This document shows, piece by piece, positions 8,895 to 17,729 of a stretch of DNA of 64,000 bases (positions within the stretch are counted from its first letter, which is position 1; each line of letters starts with the position of its first letter). Both the position numbers and the translations under genes were made by a program. The notes beneath the pieces were generated by a model, which worked only from the letters and a program-made list of their open reading frames with translations, was not told the DNA's origin and did not search any database. The stretch lies in NCBI RefSeq assembly GCF_030814695.1, contig NZ_JAUSVL010000001.1:3074227-3138226 (forward strand), in the 5' to 3' direction. The stretch comes from Oligosphaera ethanolica. Its GTDB lineage: Bacteria; Verrucomicrobiota; Lentisphaeria; Oligosphaerales; Oligosphaeraceae.

Positions 8895-10025
8895 CTACTT
8901 ATCCCAGGGGTAGGTGATTTCGACGGGTTTGCCGCCGAGGCGCGCCGACTCGCCGGCGAAGATACCGGGGAGGGTCATGCGCAGGCCGGCGCGGAGATCG
9001 ATGGGGGCCTGTTTGGCGCCGTTACGCAGGGCATTGATGAAGGTGAAGGCGAGATATTCGTCAGCGCCGCCATGTCCGAGACTGCCTTGGAGGTCTTTGG
9101 GCAGCATGGCATCGAGGCTATCGGGTTTGGTGCCGACGGCGATGGCCTGCAGCTGGTCGTTCCAAGGCTCGTCCGTCGATTTGAATAGCACTTGTTCGGG
9201 TATGGGGCCGCGTTTGTTGAGGCGTTCGAAGTAGCCTTTGGTGCCGTAGACCTTGTAGGAATGCCCTTGTGGGCCGTGAGTGATGAACGAGCAGGTCTGC
9301 CGCACGACGACGTTACTGGGCGTTTGGTACAGTGCGATCTGGGCGTCGTGTGCGTAGGGTTCGCCGCTGATGTGGCTGCCGGTGTCAACGCACACCACGC
9401 TGCGCAAATCCTCGTCCAAAATGGACAGCAGCGGCCCCAGCGAATGCGTGCAGTAGCTGATCGGGCCGGGCTTGTCTGCTGACGGCAGGCGCCAGGGCGT
9501 TTCCTTCCAGAGATAACGGCAGTCGTGGATATACTCGGCTTCCAGCTGGTAGGGCTTGCCCAGCAGGCCCTGCCGCCAGAGCTCCTGGAGTTTGAGAACA
9601 AAGCCGTAGCCACAGGTGGTTGCGCCGGTCATCAGCAGGGCCTGCGAGCGCTTTTGCGCGTCCCAGAGCATGTCCGCTTCCGCGCTGGATGCTACCGAGG
9701 GAATATCGGAATAGACGTGGATATTGCGCGCCAACGCCTTGGCGCAGAATTCCGCGTGGCAGCGCGCCGGCGTCTCCACCAGCACGATGTCCGGCTGGGC
9801 CTTGTCGAGCATGGCGTCAAAGTCGTCGTAGAAGACTGCGTCCGGGAAGAGCTTGGCCATGGCGGGGTTGTCGCCGCCGGCGCCGTGGCTGTCCTCGTAG
9901 AAGAGCTCCGGCCGCAGGTCGCAGGCGGCGACGCCGACCACGCCCGGCAGGCAACGGCAGAACTGCTTGAACATGAAGCGGCCGCGATGACCAAGGCCGA
10001 CGACGCTCAGTTTATACTCACGCAT
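8895..10025 (-). CDS. Gfo/Idh/MocA-family NAD(P)-dependent sugar oxidoreductase
   Basis: A 376-residue dehydrogenase-type protein. The N-terminal Rossmann fold begins LSVVGLGHRGRFM, and the strand with DIVLVETPARCHAEFCAKAL and the stretch VYSDIPSVASSAEAD take the place of the usual EKP motif. The C-terminal alpha/beta domain carries the family dimer and substrate surface. Many Gfo/Idh/MocA proteins of PVC bacteria oxidise or epimerise sugars released by neighbouring hydrolases. ATG 10025 is chosen because AGGAGG lies about 10 nt upstream; the frame continues upstream only through the 9-bp repeat array. No signal peptide is present. Substrate unknown. Confidence 0.88.
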   Translation of the reverse strand: MREYKLSVVGLGHRGRFMFKQFCRCLPGVVGVAACDLRPELFYEDSHGAGGDNPAMAKLFPDAVFYDDFDAMLDKAQPDIVLVETPARCHAEFCAKALARNIHVYSDIPSVASSAEADMLWDAQKRSQALLMTGATTCGYGFVLKLQELWRQGLLGKPYQLEAEYIHDCRYLWKETPWRLPSADKPGPISYCTHSLGPLLSILDEDLRSVVCVDTGSHISGEPYAHDAQIALYQTPSNVVVRQTCSFITHGPQGHSYKVYGTKGYFERLNKRGPIPEQVLFKSTDEPWNDQLQAIAVGTKPDSLDAMLPKDLQGSLGHGGADEYLAFTFINALRNGAKQAPIDLRAGLRMTLPGIFAGESARLGGKPVEITYPWDK

Positions 10026-10063
10026 GCTGCAAATGCCTCCTGCTGGGGACGGTTCGTCGACTT

Positions 10064-10117
10064 GATCGGACGGATCGGACGGATCAGACGGATCAGACGG
10101 ATCGGACGGATCGGACG
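10064..10117. repeat. Six tandem 9-bp units GATCGG/AACG
   Basis: Six contiguous copies of GATCGGACG (copies 3 and 4 read GATCAGACG) lie in the gap between the Gfo/Idh/MocA gene and the marC-like gene, followed to 10148 by GATC-bearing palindromic sequence (GATCGGTCC, TGACCGATC). Each unit carries a GATC site. Related arrays lie at 51310-51505 and 57597-57659. Confidence 0.9.
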
Positions 10118-10270
10118 ACTTGATCGGTCCGATGATCTGACCGATCAGGGAGCTCAGCCACATCTTCTGCTAATGTGGCGTAGTCTTGGCGCAATGCAAT
10201 CGGCGTTTATATTGACGGTGCCGTGTCGCATCATGTTGGCAAAGAGAGCCGAGAAGCAAGGAACCAGCCC

Positions 10271-10879
10271 ATGCAAATGGATGTCCTCATTGAAAACGCG
10301 TTGTATCTGTTGGCCTTGCTCAATCCAGTCAGCAAGGTGATGTTTTTGGCGACCTACGAGCCGTCGTTGAATCGCCAGCAGATAGTCGAGTTGTCGTGGA
10401 AGTCGTCGGTTGCGGCGTTGATCATTCTCACCGTGCTGGCGGCGGCGGGGCAGATGATCCTCACGGACATCTTTCGCATCGAGCTGTATTCGCTGCGCAT
10501 CACCGGCGGGCTCATACTCTTTTTCATCGGTTGGCATGCCGTACGCGAAGGGCGTTTCATGAACCGCCGGCATCAGAGCATCAAGCAGGATTTCACCGAG
10601 TTGTCGCTGGTGCCGCTGGCTGCGCCGCTGATTGCGGGGCCGGGGACCATTGCGGCGGCCATATCGTCCACGGCGGAATTTGGGCTGGGCCTGACGGCGC
10701 TGGCGCTGTTGCTGGCCGTCGCCATCAATTTTGTCTTCATGCTGTTTTCGCTGACTATCAACCACGTGTTTGAGCGCACGCATTTGTTGGGGCCGCTGAT
10801 TCGCCTGACGGGACTGATCATCGCCTCCGTGGCCGTGCAGATGGTTATTACCGGTCTGCGTGATAGTAATTTGTGGTAA
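10271..10879 (+). CDS. MarC-family integral membrane protein
   Basis: A 202-residue inner-membrane protein of the MarC/SnatA (UPF0056) family. Six hydrophobic segments are visible: near residues 5-25, 40-60 (AALIILTVLAAAGQMI), 68-88 (ITGGLILFFIGWHAV), 113-133 (LVPLAAPLIAGPGTIAAAI), 140-162 and 180-200. The conserved PLAAPLIAGPGTI loop is diagnostic. Some relatives export or import amino acids; the function of most is unknown. ATG 10271 has AAGGAA 8 nt upstream; a more upstream frame extension to 10223 lacks a ribosome site. It stands alone, divergent from the oxidoreductase across the 9-bp array. Confidence 0.93.
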   Translation: MQMDVLIENALYLLALLNPVSKVMFLATYEPSLNRQQIVELSWKSSVAALIILTVLAAAGQMILTDIFRIELYSLRITGGLILFFIGWHAVREGRFMNRRHQSIKQDFTELSLVPLAAPLIAGPGTIAAAISSTAEFGLGLTALALLLAVAINFVFMLFSLTINHVFERTHLLGPLIRLTGLIIASVAVQMVITGLRDSNLW

Positions 10880-11076
10880 CCCGGCGCGGATACTATCGCC
10901 TGCCAACTGCCAGAAGTGTCAGTATCCTGCTTTCACGATGTGAACCATGATTATTATTTCACTTGCGCTCTTGAGTTTTTCCGAAATAATGTTACAATCT
11001 TACCTGTACATAGCTTCAATTTTTTGATGGTAACAAATTACTAGCAACAGCAACACTACAAAGAACGGGGTGTGGC

Positions 11077-11793
11077 ATGAACAAGAAGTTTTCCCGAGTA
11101 ATAATGTTTACCCTCATTGAGCTCCTGGTGGTCATTGCCATCATCGCGATTTTGGCGGCGATGCTGTTGCCGGCTTTGAGTAAGGCCCGTGCCAAGGCTC
11201 GGGCGATCTCCTGCACCAGCAATCAGAAACAGATCGGCCTTAGTGTTGGCATGTACGCTGATGACAATGAGGACTTTTTCCCCTTCACGGGCTGGTTCAG
11301 CTCTGGCACGCCGCCGAAAAATCTGTCCATTCCGCCGCAGCAGTTGATCTATGGCTATGCGGGTGATAAGAAGATGTTCCAGTGCCCCGGTGACCCGGCT
11401 TTGGACAAGAGCAAGACCTACACCAGTCCCTATGCGATCAACGCCAGCATCTCGGTTCGTGCGAGCTACTGGTGGGAATTCGCCAACCGGCCGGATTTCC
11501 AGGATCGGAATTACAGCTACATGTTCAATGAGCGCACGCTGACGGCTGCCATGCGGCGTCTGCAGGTCGTTCAGCCCTCCAATCTCGGCTACAGCTGCGA
11601 TGGCTGCATTGTTCCCAACGGCAATACCTGGGCGGTGATCAACGTCTATGACGCCAGCAGGACCGGCTGGAATATCCGCTTGGACTTCCTGCATGGCGAC
11701 TACGTGAATTTCCTCTATGGCGACGGCCACTGCGGACAGGTCAAGCCCCAGGCGTGGTCTTACGTCGGCTCGGCTGCCACCGACGTGAAGTAA
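11077..11793 (+). CDS. Type II secretion-type pseudopilin with H-X9-DG motif (copy 1)
   Basis: A 238-residue membrane-anchored pseudopilin-like protein. A short basic leader [10 protein letters not shown] precedes [17 protein letters not shown], the hydrophobic helix with the glutamate at +5 of the mature protein. The residue before Phe is Met, not the usual Gly. The extracellular domain ends with H-X9-DG ([12 protein letters not shown]). Such proteins occur in very large numbers in Lentisphaerota and Planctomycetes; their role is usually unknown. GGGGTG lies upstream of the ATG. The next gene is a close paralogue with its own promoter region, and a strong terminator lies between them. Confidence 0.92.
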   Translation: MNKKFSRVIMFTLIELLVVIAIIAILAAMLLPALSKARAKARAISCTSNQKQIGLSVGMYADDNEDFFPFTGWFSSGTPPKNLSIPPQQLIYGYAGDKKMFQCPGDPALDKSKTYTSPYAINASISVRASYWWEFANRPDFQDRNYSYMFNERTLTAAMRRLQVVQPSNLGYSCDGCIVPNGNTWAVINVYDASRTGWNIRLDFLHGDYVNFLYGDGHCGQVKPQAWSYVGSAATDVK

Positions 11794-11817
11794 ACGCGCC
11801 GTAAGGACTCTCGTCTG

Positions 11818-11870
11818 CATGCCCCCGCTGGCAGCCCCTGATGTGGTTGCCAGCGGGGGCATGATGTTTT
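11818..11870 (+). terminator. Strong intrinsic terminator after pseudopilin 1
   Basis: Perfect 16-bp arms CATGCCCCCGCTGGCA (11818-11833) and TGCCAGCGGGGGCATG (11848-11863) with a 14-nt loop, followed by ATGTTTT. Confidence 0.85.
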
Positions 11871-12023
11871 ACTGATAAGCGTTTTTGGGTGCTGTCCGCA
11901 GCGGTTTTGTGTTATATATGCGCTTGAGCGTTTGCGATTTAGCTAAGAAGTATTACCCTTTGTTAATTGTCATAAATGTGATATTTGTCTATGCAATTGA
12001 ACACAACTAAGCTGGAGGTAGCA

Positions 12024-12731
12024 ATGCCCCGACGTGCGTACCGAGTACTGGCTTTCACCCTTATTGAACTCCTGGTGGTGATTGCGATTATTGCGATTTT
12101 AGCGGCGATGTTGTTGCCGGCTTTGAGCAAGGCCCGCGCCAAGGCCCGGGCGATCTCCTGTACCAGCAATCAGAAGCAGATTGGCCTGGGCGCAGCGATG
12201 TACGCTGACGATAATACGGACTTTTTCCCCTTTACGGGCTGGTACAGTACTAACACCCCGCCCAAGAGTTTGTCCATTCCGCCGCAGCAGCTGATTTTAG
12301 GCTATACTGGTGACAAGAAGATGTTCCAGTGCCCCGGCGACCCGGCTTTGGACAAGAACAAGGCCTACACCAGCCCCTTCAACAACACCGTTCTGCCGGT
12401 GCGGACGAGTTACTGGTGGGAGTTTGCCAATCGGCCGGATTTCCCCGATAAAAATTACAGCTACGCCTTTAACGAGCGGACCCTGACAGCTGGCATGCGG
12501 CGCCTGGAAGTGAGCAAGCCTAGTAATCTCGGCTACAGTTCGGACGGCTGCATCACTCCCAGTGGTTACCGCTGGGAGCATATGAATGTCTATGATTCCA
12601 GCCGTACAGGCTGGAACATCCGCTTGGATTTCCTGCACGGCGATCAAGTCAACTTTGTTTTTGGCGATGGTCACTGTGGGCAGGTGCGCCCTCAGGCAAC
12701 ACGCTATGTTGGTTTTCTAGCCACGGACTGA
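12024..12731 (+). CDS. Type II secretion-type pseudopilin with H-X9-DG motif (copy 2)
   Basis: A 235-residue paralogue of the pseudopilin at 11077, closely similar along its whole length ([56 protein letters not shown]). The leader is [10 protein letters not shown] before FTLIELL, with Ala in place of the -1 Gly. ATG 12024 follows GGAGG at 6 nt; the longer frame from 11985 is not supported. It has its own AT-rich upstream region and its own terminator at 12776, so the two copies are separate transcription units produced by a local duplication. Confidence 0.92.
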   Translation: MPRRAYRVLAFTLIELLVVIAIIAILAAMLLPALSKARAKARAISCTSNQKQIGLGAAMYADDNTDFFPFTGWYSTNTPPKSLSIPPQQLILGYTGDKKMFQCPGDPALDKNKAYTSPFNNTVLPVRTSYWWEFANRPDFPDKNYSYAFNERTLTAGMRRLEVSKPSNLGYSSDGCITPSGYRWEHMNVYDSSRTGWNIRLDFLHGDQVNFVFGDGHCGQVRPQATRYVGFLATD

Positions 12732-12775
12732 GTGCACAACGGCTTGGTGTCCCAGCAGACACAAGAATAATCGCA

Positions 12776-12818
12776 AAACCGCCGGTGACGGATATGGAAC
12801 GTCACCGGCGGTTTTTGT
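12776..12818 (+). terminator. Strong intrinsic terminator after pseudopilin 2
   Basis: Perfect 15-bp arms AAACCGCCGGTGACG (12776-12790) and CGTCACCGGCGGTTT (12800-12814), with a 9-nt loop and a T-rich tail. Confidence 0.88.
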
Positions 12819-12863
12819 TTGCTGCTGCTGGGTGGCGCACTTCTTGGCGGTAGCATGGAGACC

Positions 12864-12985
12864 TAGCCGTCCGGGGAGTCACATGTGGCCCTAGGGTGGC
12901 GCAGTCCAGAGGGGAGTGGATGCCTGGCCGTCCGGGGAGTCACATATGGCCCTAGGGTGGCGCAGTCCAGAGGGGAGTGGATGCC
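12864..12985. repeat. Two tandem 61-bp repeats
   Basis: CCGTCCGGGGAGTCACAT begins at 12867 and again at 12928, and the copies are almost identical through GGGGAGTGGATGCCTG. Apart from this and the terminator nothing gene-like is seen in 12732-13131. Confidence 0.9.
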
Positions 12986-13131
12986 TGGGCGGCAGTTGAA
13001 CCCTCGCGTACAGCGATACAGGTGCATGGCGGGTATTGTTTCAGCCTGCTCGCACGCACCCAACGAGTTGTCGCGTATACCGATACCAGCGCCTTGACGG
13101 CAGGCAAGCAGTCGTGCGTGCGCTGCTGTCA

Positions 13132-16100
13132 TCACGGCTTTTTGGGTGCTTCGCGGAATTCCTTTTCGGCGACATTGACCCAGCAGCAGCCGCAGCGGCA
13201 GTCCTTGCCGCGGTTGCAGGTGCCGAAGTTGTCCTGCCAAGGCAGGGGTTTGAGGGAATGATCCACAAGTGTTTGTAGCGTGGCGTATTCTGGATCGTCT
13301 TTGCTGGCGAAGGCGCTCTGTTGCCACTGGCCCCAGCCGCCGGCGGCGAGTGCCAGTGGCGCCATCAGGGCGCGGCTTTCGGCGGTATTGGCGGGATTGA
13401 CCAGGCAGTGGAAGGGTTGTTTGGCGATATCGTCGCCGAAGCGCCGGGCGAGGGCGTCACGCAGGGCCTTTTCGCCGTCGGGGTCGGGCTGGCGTTGTTC
13501 AGGGCGATTGAAGGAATAGTCGCCGTAGTATTGGGCGTTGAGATCGAGCCAAGCGACGACACGGCTGAATTCGTCCGGGCTGAGTTCAACGCCGCCGTGT
13601 TTTTGGCGCAACAGAGTGGCGAGTTTGCCTGCGCGGGCGAAATAGTCGTCGGGGACGCTGCTGACGGTTTCCTTGTTCCGGTAGGCGATTTTAACCAGGC
13701 CGTCTTTGCCGACCAGGGCGTTATGGGAGCGGCTGTAGCCGTGGTCGGGTATGCCGCTGAGGTCGATATTGCCAGCCTTGCGTTGCAGGCCGTGGCAGCT
13801 AATGCAGTGGCGGTCGAGTACGGGCTGAACGCTGCGCGCGTAGCTGAAGCCGCCTTCGTACTGCGGTCCCGGCGGTGGTTGGATGGGGCGCAAGGCCACC
13901 TTGCTCTTGCCGGCGGCTTGTGGTGGTGCGCTCAGGCGGTGTTCATGGCAACCCACGCAGGAGAGATTTTCACCTGGGTGGAGGTAGATGAAGGAGCGCA
14001 TGGTGAGGACGGCCAGGCCATTTTCGTCCAACGCCTGGAGCTGCAATGGCACGCCAGCGGGCGCCTGGAAGGCCGCGGCGCCGTCGTCGTCGATGGCGAC
14101 CGTGCCGAGGATGCCCTTAATGATCTCGTTGTTGGCGCGGCTCAAAGCCGGTTTGGCGCGGGTGGGTTGGAGATAGATCCGGTTCACGCGCAGACTGTGA
14201 ATGGGGGGCAGGGGCACTGTGCTGACGCGGACGTCCTTCACGAACATCGTACCCTGGTTGCTGGCGGGTTTATCGGGAAGAATGGACGCGAGTACGGGTG
14301 GCTTTGGCCGTGGGCGCACGGGGATGGGCGAGTAGGATGACATGCCTGGGTCGTGGTAGATCCGTTCACGGCCGCCCAGGCGATCGATCAGGTAGATACC
14401 ATAGGCGCCATCGCGTTGAACGCTGCCTTCAAAGGCCAGTGGATCTTTCATGTACGCAGCTAGGAAGAGATCGTCGGTGATGGGGAAAGGACTGATGAAG
14501 GCCCCTGTGGGGCGACCTTCGGTTTCGGGGAAGGGCACGTCTGGGGTTATGCGGGTGAAAGGCGTGTCGCCATCCTGGCCCTTGCGGACGTCCACGGTGA
14601 TGACCGACCCGGCCGTGTAGGAATGATGCGCCATGGCGGTGCAGACAACCAGCGGCGAGCCGGGAATCGCCAGGGTTTCGGAGGTCATGCAGGGATTGCG
14701 CGTGTAGGAGCCGTAGTAATGCGCCGTGCCAGTGCCGTCTGGCCGCATCGTCCATAGGCCCTGGTAGATCGTGTCGTGGCGGTTGATGTAGTCCCAGCGG
14801 GTGTAGACCAGTCGGCCATCGTTGAGCACGCTGGGCTCCCACTCGTTCGCTTCACCGAAGGACAGTTGGCGGATGCCGCTGCCGTCGAGCTTGCCGCGAT
14901 AGACCATGTAGGCCGGCGTGTAGCGCGAGCCGTGGCAACGGCCGAAATTCTGCGAGCGGGTGGAGATGAAGACCATGTCGCCATCAGGCAGGTAGCAGGG
15001 GTCGAAGTCTTCGATGAGGACGGTGCGTCGGCCATCGGCGCCGGCCATGTCGTCTTGGCGGGTGCCGGTGACTTGCCGGACTTGATGTGTGTCGAGGTCG
15101 TATTCGTAGATGAGGAAGCGGTGCCGTTCGCGGTTGGGATTACTGCTGTCGCAGTAGGAAAAGAGCACGCGTTTGCCGTCGTAGCTAATGTCCGGATGGG
15201 TGGCGACTCCCGGCGGCAGCTTGTCCTTCAGCAGGTACTGCGGGGACGGTGCGGTCTTCCAGTTGCGCAGCAACACCAGCCCCGGCCCCGGCCGCCGATG
15301 GCGGCCGAGGTACTGATCGCACATGTGGCTGTAGCCCGGCGGGGGACTCTGGGTGATGAGGATATCGGCAAAATCCAGCGCGGGGTGCATCATGATCAGC
15401 TGTCGGCGCAGGGCGCGACAGCCGTCGACGAGCTCCGCGATGGTCAGCGCGTCGCTATCGGCTTGTGCGCGCATCGCGGTGTAGCGCTGCTGCAGCGCCG
15501 CGATGTCGTCGCGGAGCGCAGTGACGTCGCGGAGTTTTTCGAGCATGGCGACGCTTCGATCGGCGAGAGCGAAGACCTCATCGCCCTGGGCGACGGTCTT
15601 ACTCGTCTTCAGGCAGCGTTGGAAGAGGTCGAGGCGGGCGGCGGGGCTGTTGTCGGCGCCGGAATTTTTGAGTTTGGTGAAGGTCGCGCGCAAGGACTGG
15701 TCGTGGGGCTTGAGGCCGTCCAAGAGCGCGATGATCGCCTGTTCTTCGAAGGCCGGATTGTCCTCTGCGAGCAGCCATTCGCGGTTGGGCTTGCCGCTGG
15801 CCTTGCCGAAGGCCTTGCATTCGTCAGCGAAATCCCGTTCGATGAGTGCCCACAATGAGCTGGCGAGGCTGGCGCGATCCAGTCCTGGCAGCACCCGGAA
15901 ACGGCTGCTGCCCATGCGGCGGCCGGAGAGCGCGATGCCTACGCACGCCTGGAGTTTGACGAAGTCACGGCCGTGTTCCTTCTCAAGCGCCTGGAGATCA
16001 AAGAAGAGGCGGCTTTCGGCGTGGGCGAAAAAGCCGGTCTTAAAGGCCTTCTCGCCGATCTGCAGGGGCTTGCCATCGCCGTCTTCATTGAGGCGTACCC

Positions 16101-16509
16101 GTTGCCAGCCGACCTTGGCTTGCGTGGGCGTGCATTGAGTGAGGGGCAGGGCGCCACCAGCGCTGTCGATGAGCACGGGGTCGCACCAAGCGGCGTGGTC
16201 GCAGTTGATGTTGTCGCCGCCGTCGTCGGCGATCAGCCAGAACTGCGTGTAGGCGCTGATATCGACGTCGATTGCCAGAGCCGGGTCTTTGCCCAGAACG
16301 ACTGGGCTGGTGAAGGACGCCGCCGTCGCCGGCGCGGCCATTTCGTGCAGGCGCTGGCGAGTCGCGAGCATCGTCGCCGCCCAGCTGTCCCGCAGCTGGT
16401 AGCATGCGGCGGCTTCCAGCTCGTTGGCGTGGCTGACGGCAAGGCCGCAGATCAGGCCGGCGCTGGCAAGGATTACACGCAGGGGCAAGGCAGGGCAAAA
16501 ACGAGTCAT
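13132..16509 (-). CDS. Large exported di-haem c-type protein with NPCBM-like and hydrazine-synthase-alpha-like regions
   Basis: A periplasmic or surface protein of 1125 residues. The signal peptide is MTRFCPALPLRVILASAG followed by LICGLAVSHA. Residues ~60-190 look like an NPCBM-type sugar-binding module (WQRVRLNEDGDGKP, KTGFFAHAESRLFFDL). A beta-propeller-like region at ~390-760 (THPDISYDGKRVLFSYCD, NEWEPSVLNDGRLVYTRWDY, MAHHSYTAGSVITVD) resembles proteins annotated with the hydrazine synthase alpha middle domain. Two haem-binding CxxCH motifs follow: CVGCH near 851 and CISCH near 903. The extreme C-terminus is cysteine-rich (CNRGKDCRCGCCWVN). In other PVC bacteria such proteins are usually uncharacterised; a hydrazine-making role is not claimed. 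It has no close operon partner. Confidence 0.75.
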   Translation of the reverse strand: MTRFCPALPLRVILASAGLICGLAVSHANELEAAACYQLRDSWAATMLATRQRLHEMAAPATAASFTSPVVLGKDPALAIDVDISAYTQFWLIADDGGDNINCDHAAWCDPVLIDSAGGALPLTQCTPTQAKVGWQRVRLNEDGDGKPLQIGEKAFKTGFFAHAESRLFFDLQALEKEHGRDFVKLQACVGIALSGRRMGSSRFRVLPGLDRASLASSLWALIERDFADECKAFGKASGKPNREWLLAEDNPAFEEQAIIALLDGLKPHDQSLRATFTKLKNSGADNSPAARLDLFQRCLKTSKTVAQGDEVFALADRSVAMLEKLRDVTALRDDIAALQQRYTAMRAQADSDALTIAELVDGCRALRRQLIMMHPALDFADILITQSPPPGYSHMCDQYLGRHRRPGPGLVLLRNWKTAPSPQYLLKDKLPPGVATHPDISYDGKRVLFSYCDSSNPNRERHRFLIYEYDLDTHQVRQVTGTRQDDMAGADGRRTVLIEDFDPCYLPDGDMVFISTRSQNFGRCHGSRYTPAYMVYRGKLDGSGIRQLSFGEANEWEPSVLNDGRLVYTRWDYINRHDTIYQGLWTMRPDGTGTAHYYGSYTRNPCMTSETLAIPGSPLVVCTAMAHHSYTAGSVITVDVRKGQDGDTPFTRITPDVPFPETEGRPTGAFISPFPITDDLFLAAYMKDPLAFEGSVQRDGAYGIYLIDRLGGRERIYHDPGMSSYSPIPVRPRPKPPVLASILPDKPASNQGTMFVKDVRVSTVPLPPIHSLRVNRIYLQPTRAKPALSRANNEIIKGILGTVAIDDDGAAAFQAPAGVPLQLQALDENGLAVLTMRSFIYLHPGENLSCVGCHEHRLSAPPQAAGKSKVALRPIQPPPGPQYEGGFSYARSVQPVLDRHCISCHGLQRKAGNIDLSGIPDHGYSRSHNALVGKDGLVKIAYRNKETVSSVPDDYFARAGKLATLLRQKHGGVELSPDEFSRVVAWLDLNAQYYGDYSFNRPEQRQPDPDGEKALRDALARRFGDDIAKQPFHCLVNPANTAESRALMAPLALAAGGWGQWQQSAFASKDDPEYATLQTLVDHSLKPLPWQDNFGTCNRGKDCRCGCCWVNVAEKEFREAPKKP

Positions 16510-16791
16510 GGCAAGTGTCCCTATGCAAGCAGGAGAGCTGTGGTTTCCTTGACACTAGGTGTGCGGTTGTTCGTCTTTGGCGATGTGCGGAATCGGCACT
16601 TAGAAATGACGCTCAGGCGAGCGGATAATTAAGCAAGATAGGAAGCATTCCACCTATTGCAAGCAGAAACACGCCCTGCCGGCCAGGAAATGAAGTAGAC
16701 ACCAAACTCGAGGGATGAAAACGCCAGCGCCGCTCGGCTGACTTCGCTACGCTCGGCAACGCCGGCGGTGGCAACGGTGGCGGGGGTGTGG

Positions 16792-17700
16792 TCATGGTAG
16801 AAGGTCGTCGATGGTGTAACCGAAGAGCTGCAGTTTGGTGCGGAGCTGTGCGTCCAGGCGTGGCAAGTCGGCCGGGTAGACGGAAATGAGTCGTTTACCT
16901 TCTTGCTGGTAAAGGGTCTGCTTTTTGTACATGCTCATTTTGTACTGTGGCGTGCTCAGCCCCCAGTATTCAATGTACACATCGACTTCGGGCAGATAGA
17001 AATCCGGGCGGATTTGGAATTCGCCGATGATGCGAAATTTGGCGTCGTAGCGGTAGGTGATGCCGCGGGTAGTCAGCCAGTCGGCGATGCGGCGCTCGCC
17101 TTGGGATTGCACTACGGTGCCATCCTGGGTGGCGATGGTCTTGTTCAGCTCTACCTTCACCTCGAAATTGCGCCGTTGCAGGAAGACCTCGTCGAAACAG
17201 CGGTCGCAATATGGGCGTTGGAAGGCCTGTTGGGAGCGGGCAAATTCGTCGGCCGTGAGCACGCTGTGGCAGCGTTGACAGTAGTGGATGCTGCTTGCGG
17301 CCGCGATGCGCAGCGCCTCGTCGATAAATGTGGCGGCGGCTGCTGCGTCCCGGCGAATGTAGTCTTTTTCGGCCGGGTTGGTGGCCATGTCGCGCAAATC
17401 TGCCAGGTAGCAGCTGGCCGCAGTGCCGTAGGCCTTCAGGGCTTTGATGGCGTATTGGCGCGTTTGCGTATGTGGATCGCAACGCGCGATTGGGCCCAAC
17501 GCGGTGACGGCCGCGTGCTTATCCACGCCCAGCCAGGCCAGTTTACCCAAGGCTGATGCCGCTAGCCGGCGCACGTTGGCAGATGATGAGCGCAGCATGG
17601 CCAGTAGTTCGCCGAAGGCCGCGGTTTCGCCGTCGCGGCCGATTGCGACGGCCCGATCGGACAGGCGTTTTTCAAGCTGCCTGTCCATCGGGTTTTTCAT
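16792..17700 (-). CDS. HEAT-repeat / zinc-ribbon / PD-(D/E)XK nuclease-like protein
   Basis: A soluble 302-residue protein with three parts. Residues ~15-135 are alpha-helical HEAT-like repeats (VRRLAASALGKLAWLG, RQYAIKALKAYG). Residues 141-168 form a zinc ribbon (C141-x2-C144 ... C165-x2-C168). Residues ~198-300 match the restriction-endonuclease-like fold also found attached to helicases: E202 in SQGERRIADWL, D233 in IRPDFYLPEVD, E244 in VYIEYWG, and lysines 259/260. It starts 29 nt after the stop of the AlbA_2 gene, so the two are co-transcribed. GAGAAGG lies upstream of the ATG. A DNA- or RNA-cleaving role is inferred; use of the pair in defence or repair is a hypothesis. Confidence 0.75.
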   Translation of the reverse strand: MKNPMDRQLEKRLSDRAVAIGRDGETAAFGELLAMLRSSSANVRRLAASALGKLAWLGVDKHAAVTALGPIARCDPHTQTRQYAIKALKAYGTAASCYLADLRDMATNPAEKDYIRRDAAAAATFIDEALRIAAASSIHYCQRCHSVLTADEFARSQQAFQRPYCDRCFDEVFLQRRNFEVKVELNKTIATQDGTVVQSQGERRIADWLTTRGITYRYDAKFRIIGEFQIRPDFYLPEVDVYIEYWGLSTPQYKMSMYKKQTLYQQEGKRLISVYPADLPRLDAQLRTKLQLFGYTIDDLLP

Positions 17701-17729
17701 GGCGCCAGCCTTCTCATGGCTTCTATCAC

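Noticed and set aside
13132..16509. Anammox hydrazine synthase
   Set aside because: The resemblance is limited to a propeller-like region and CxxCH motifs. Neither partner subunits nor hydrazine dehydrogenase are present.
16613..16795. 60-residue minus-strand frame overlapping the nuclease stop by ATGA
   Set aside because: The overlap looks like coupling, but the proline-rich product resembles repeat-derived sequence and has no ribosome site or family.
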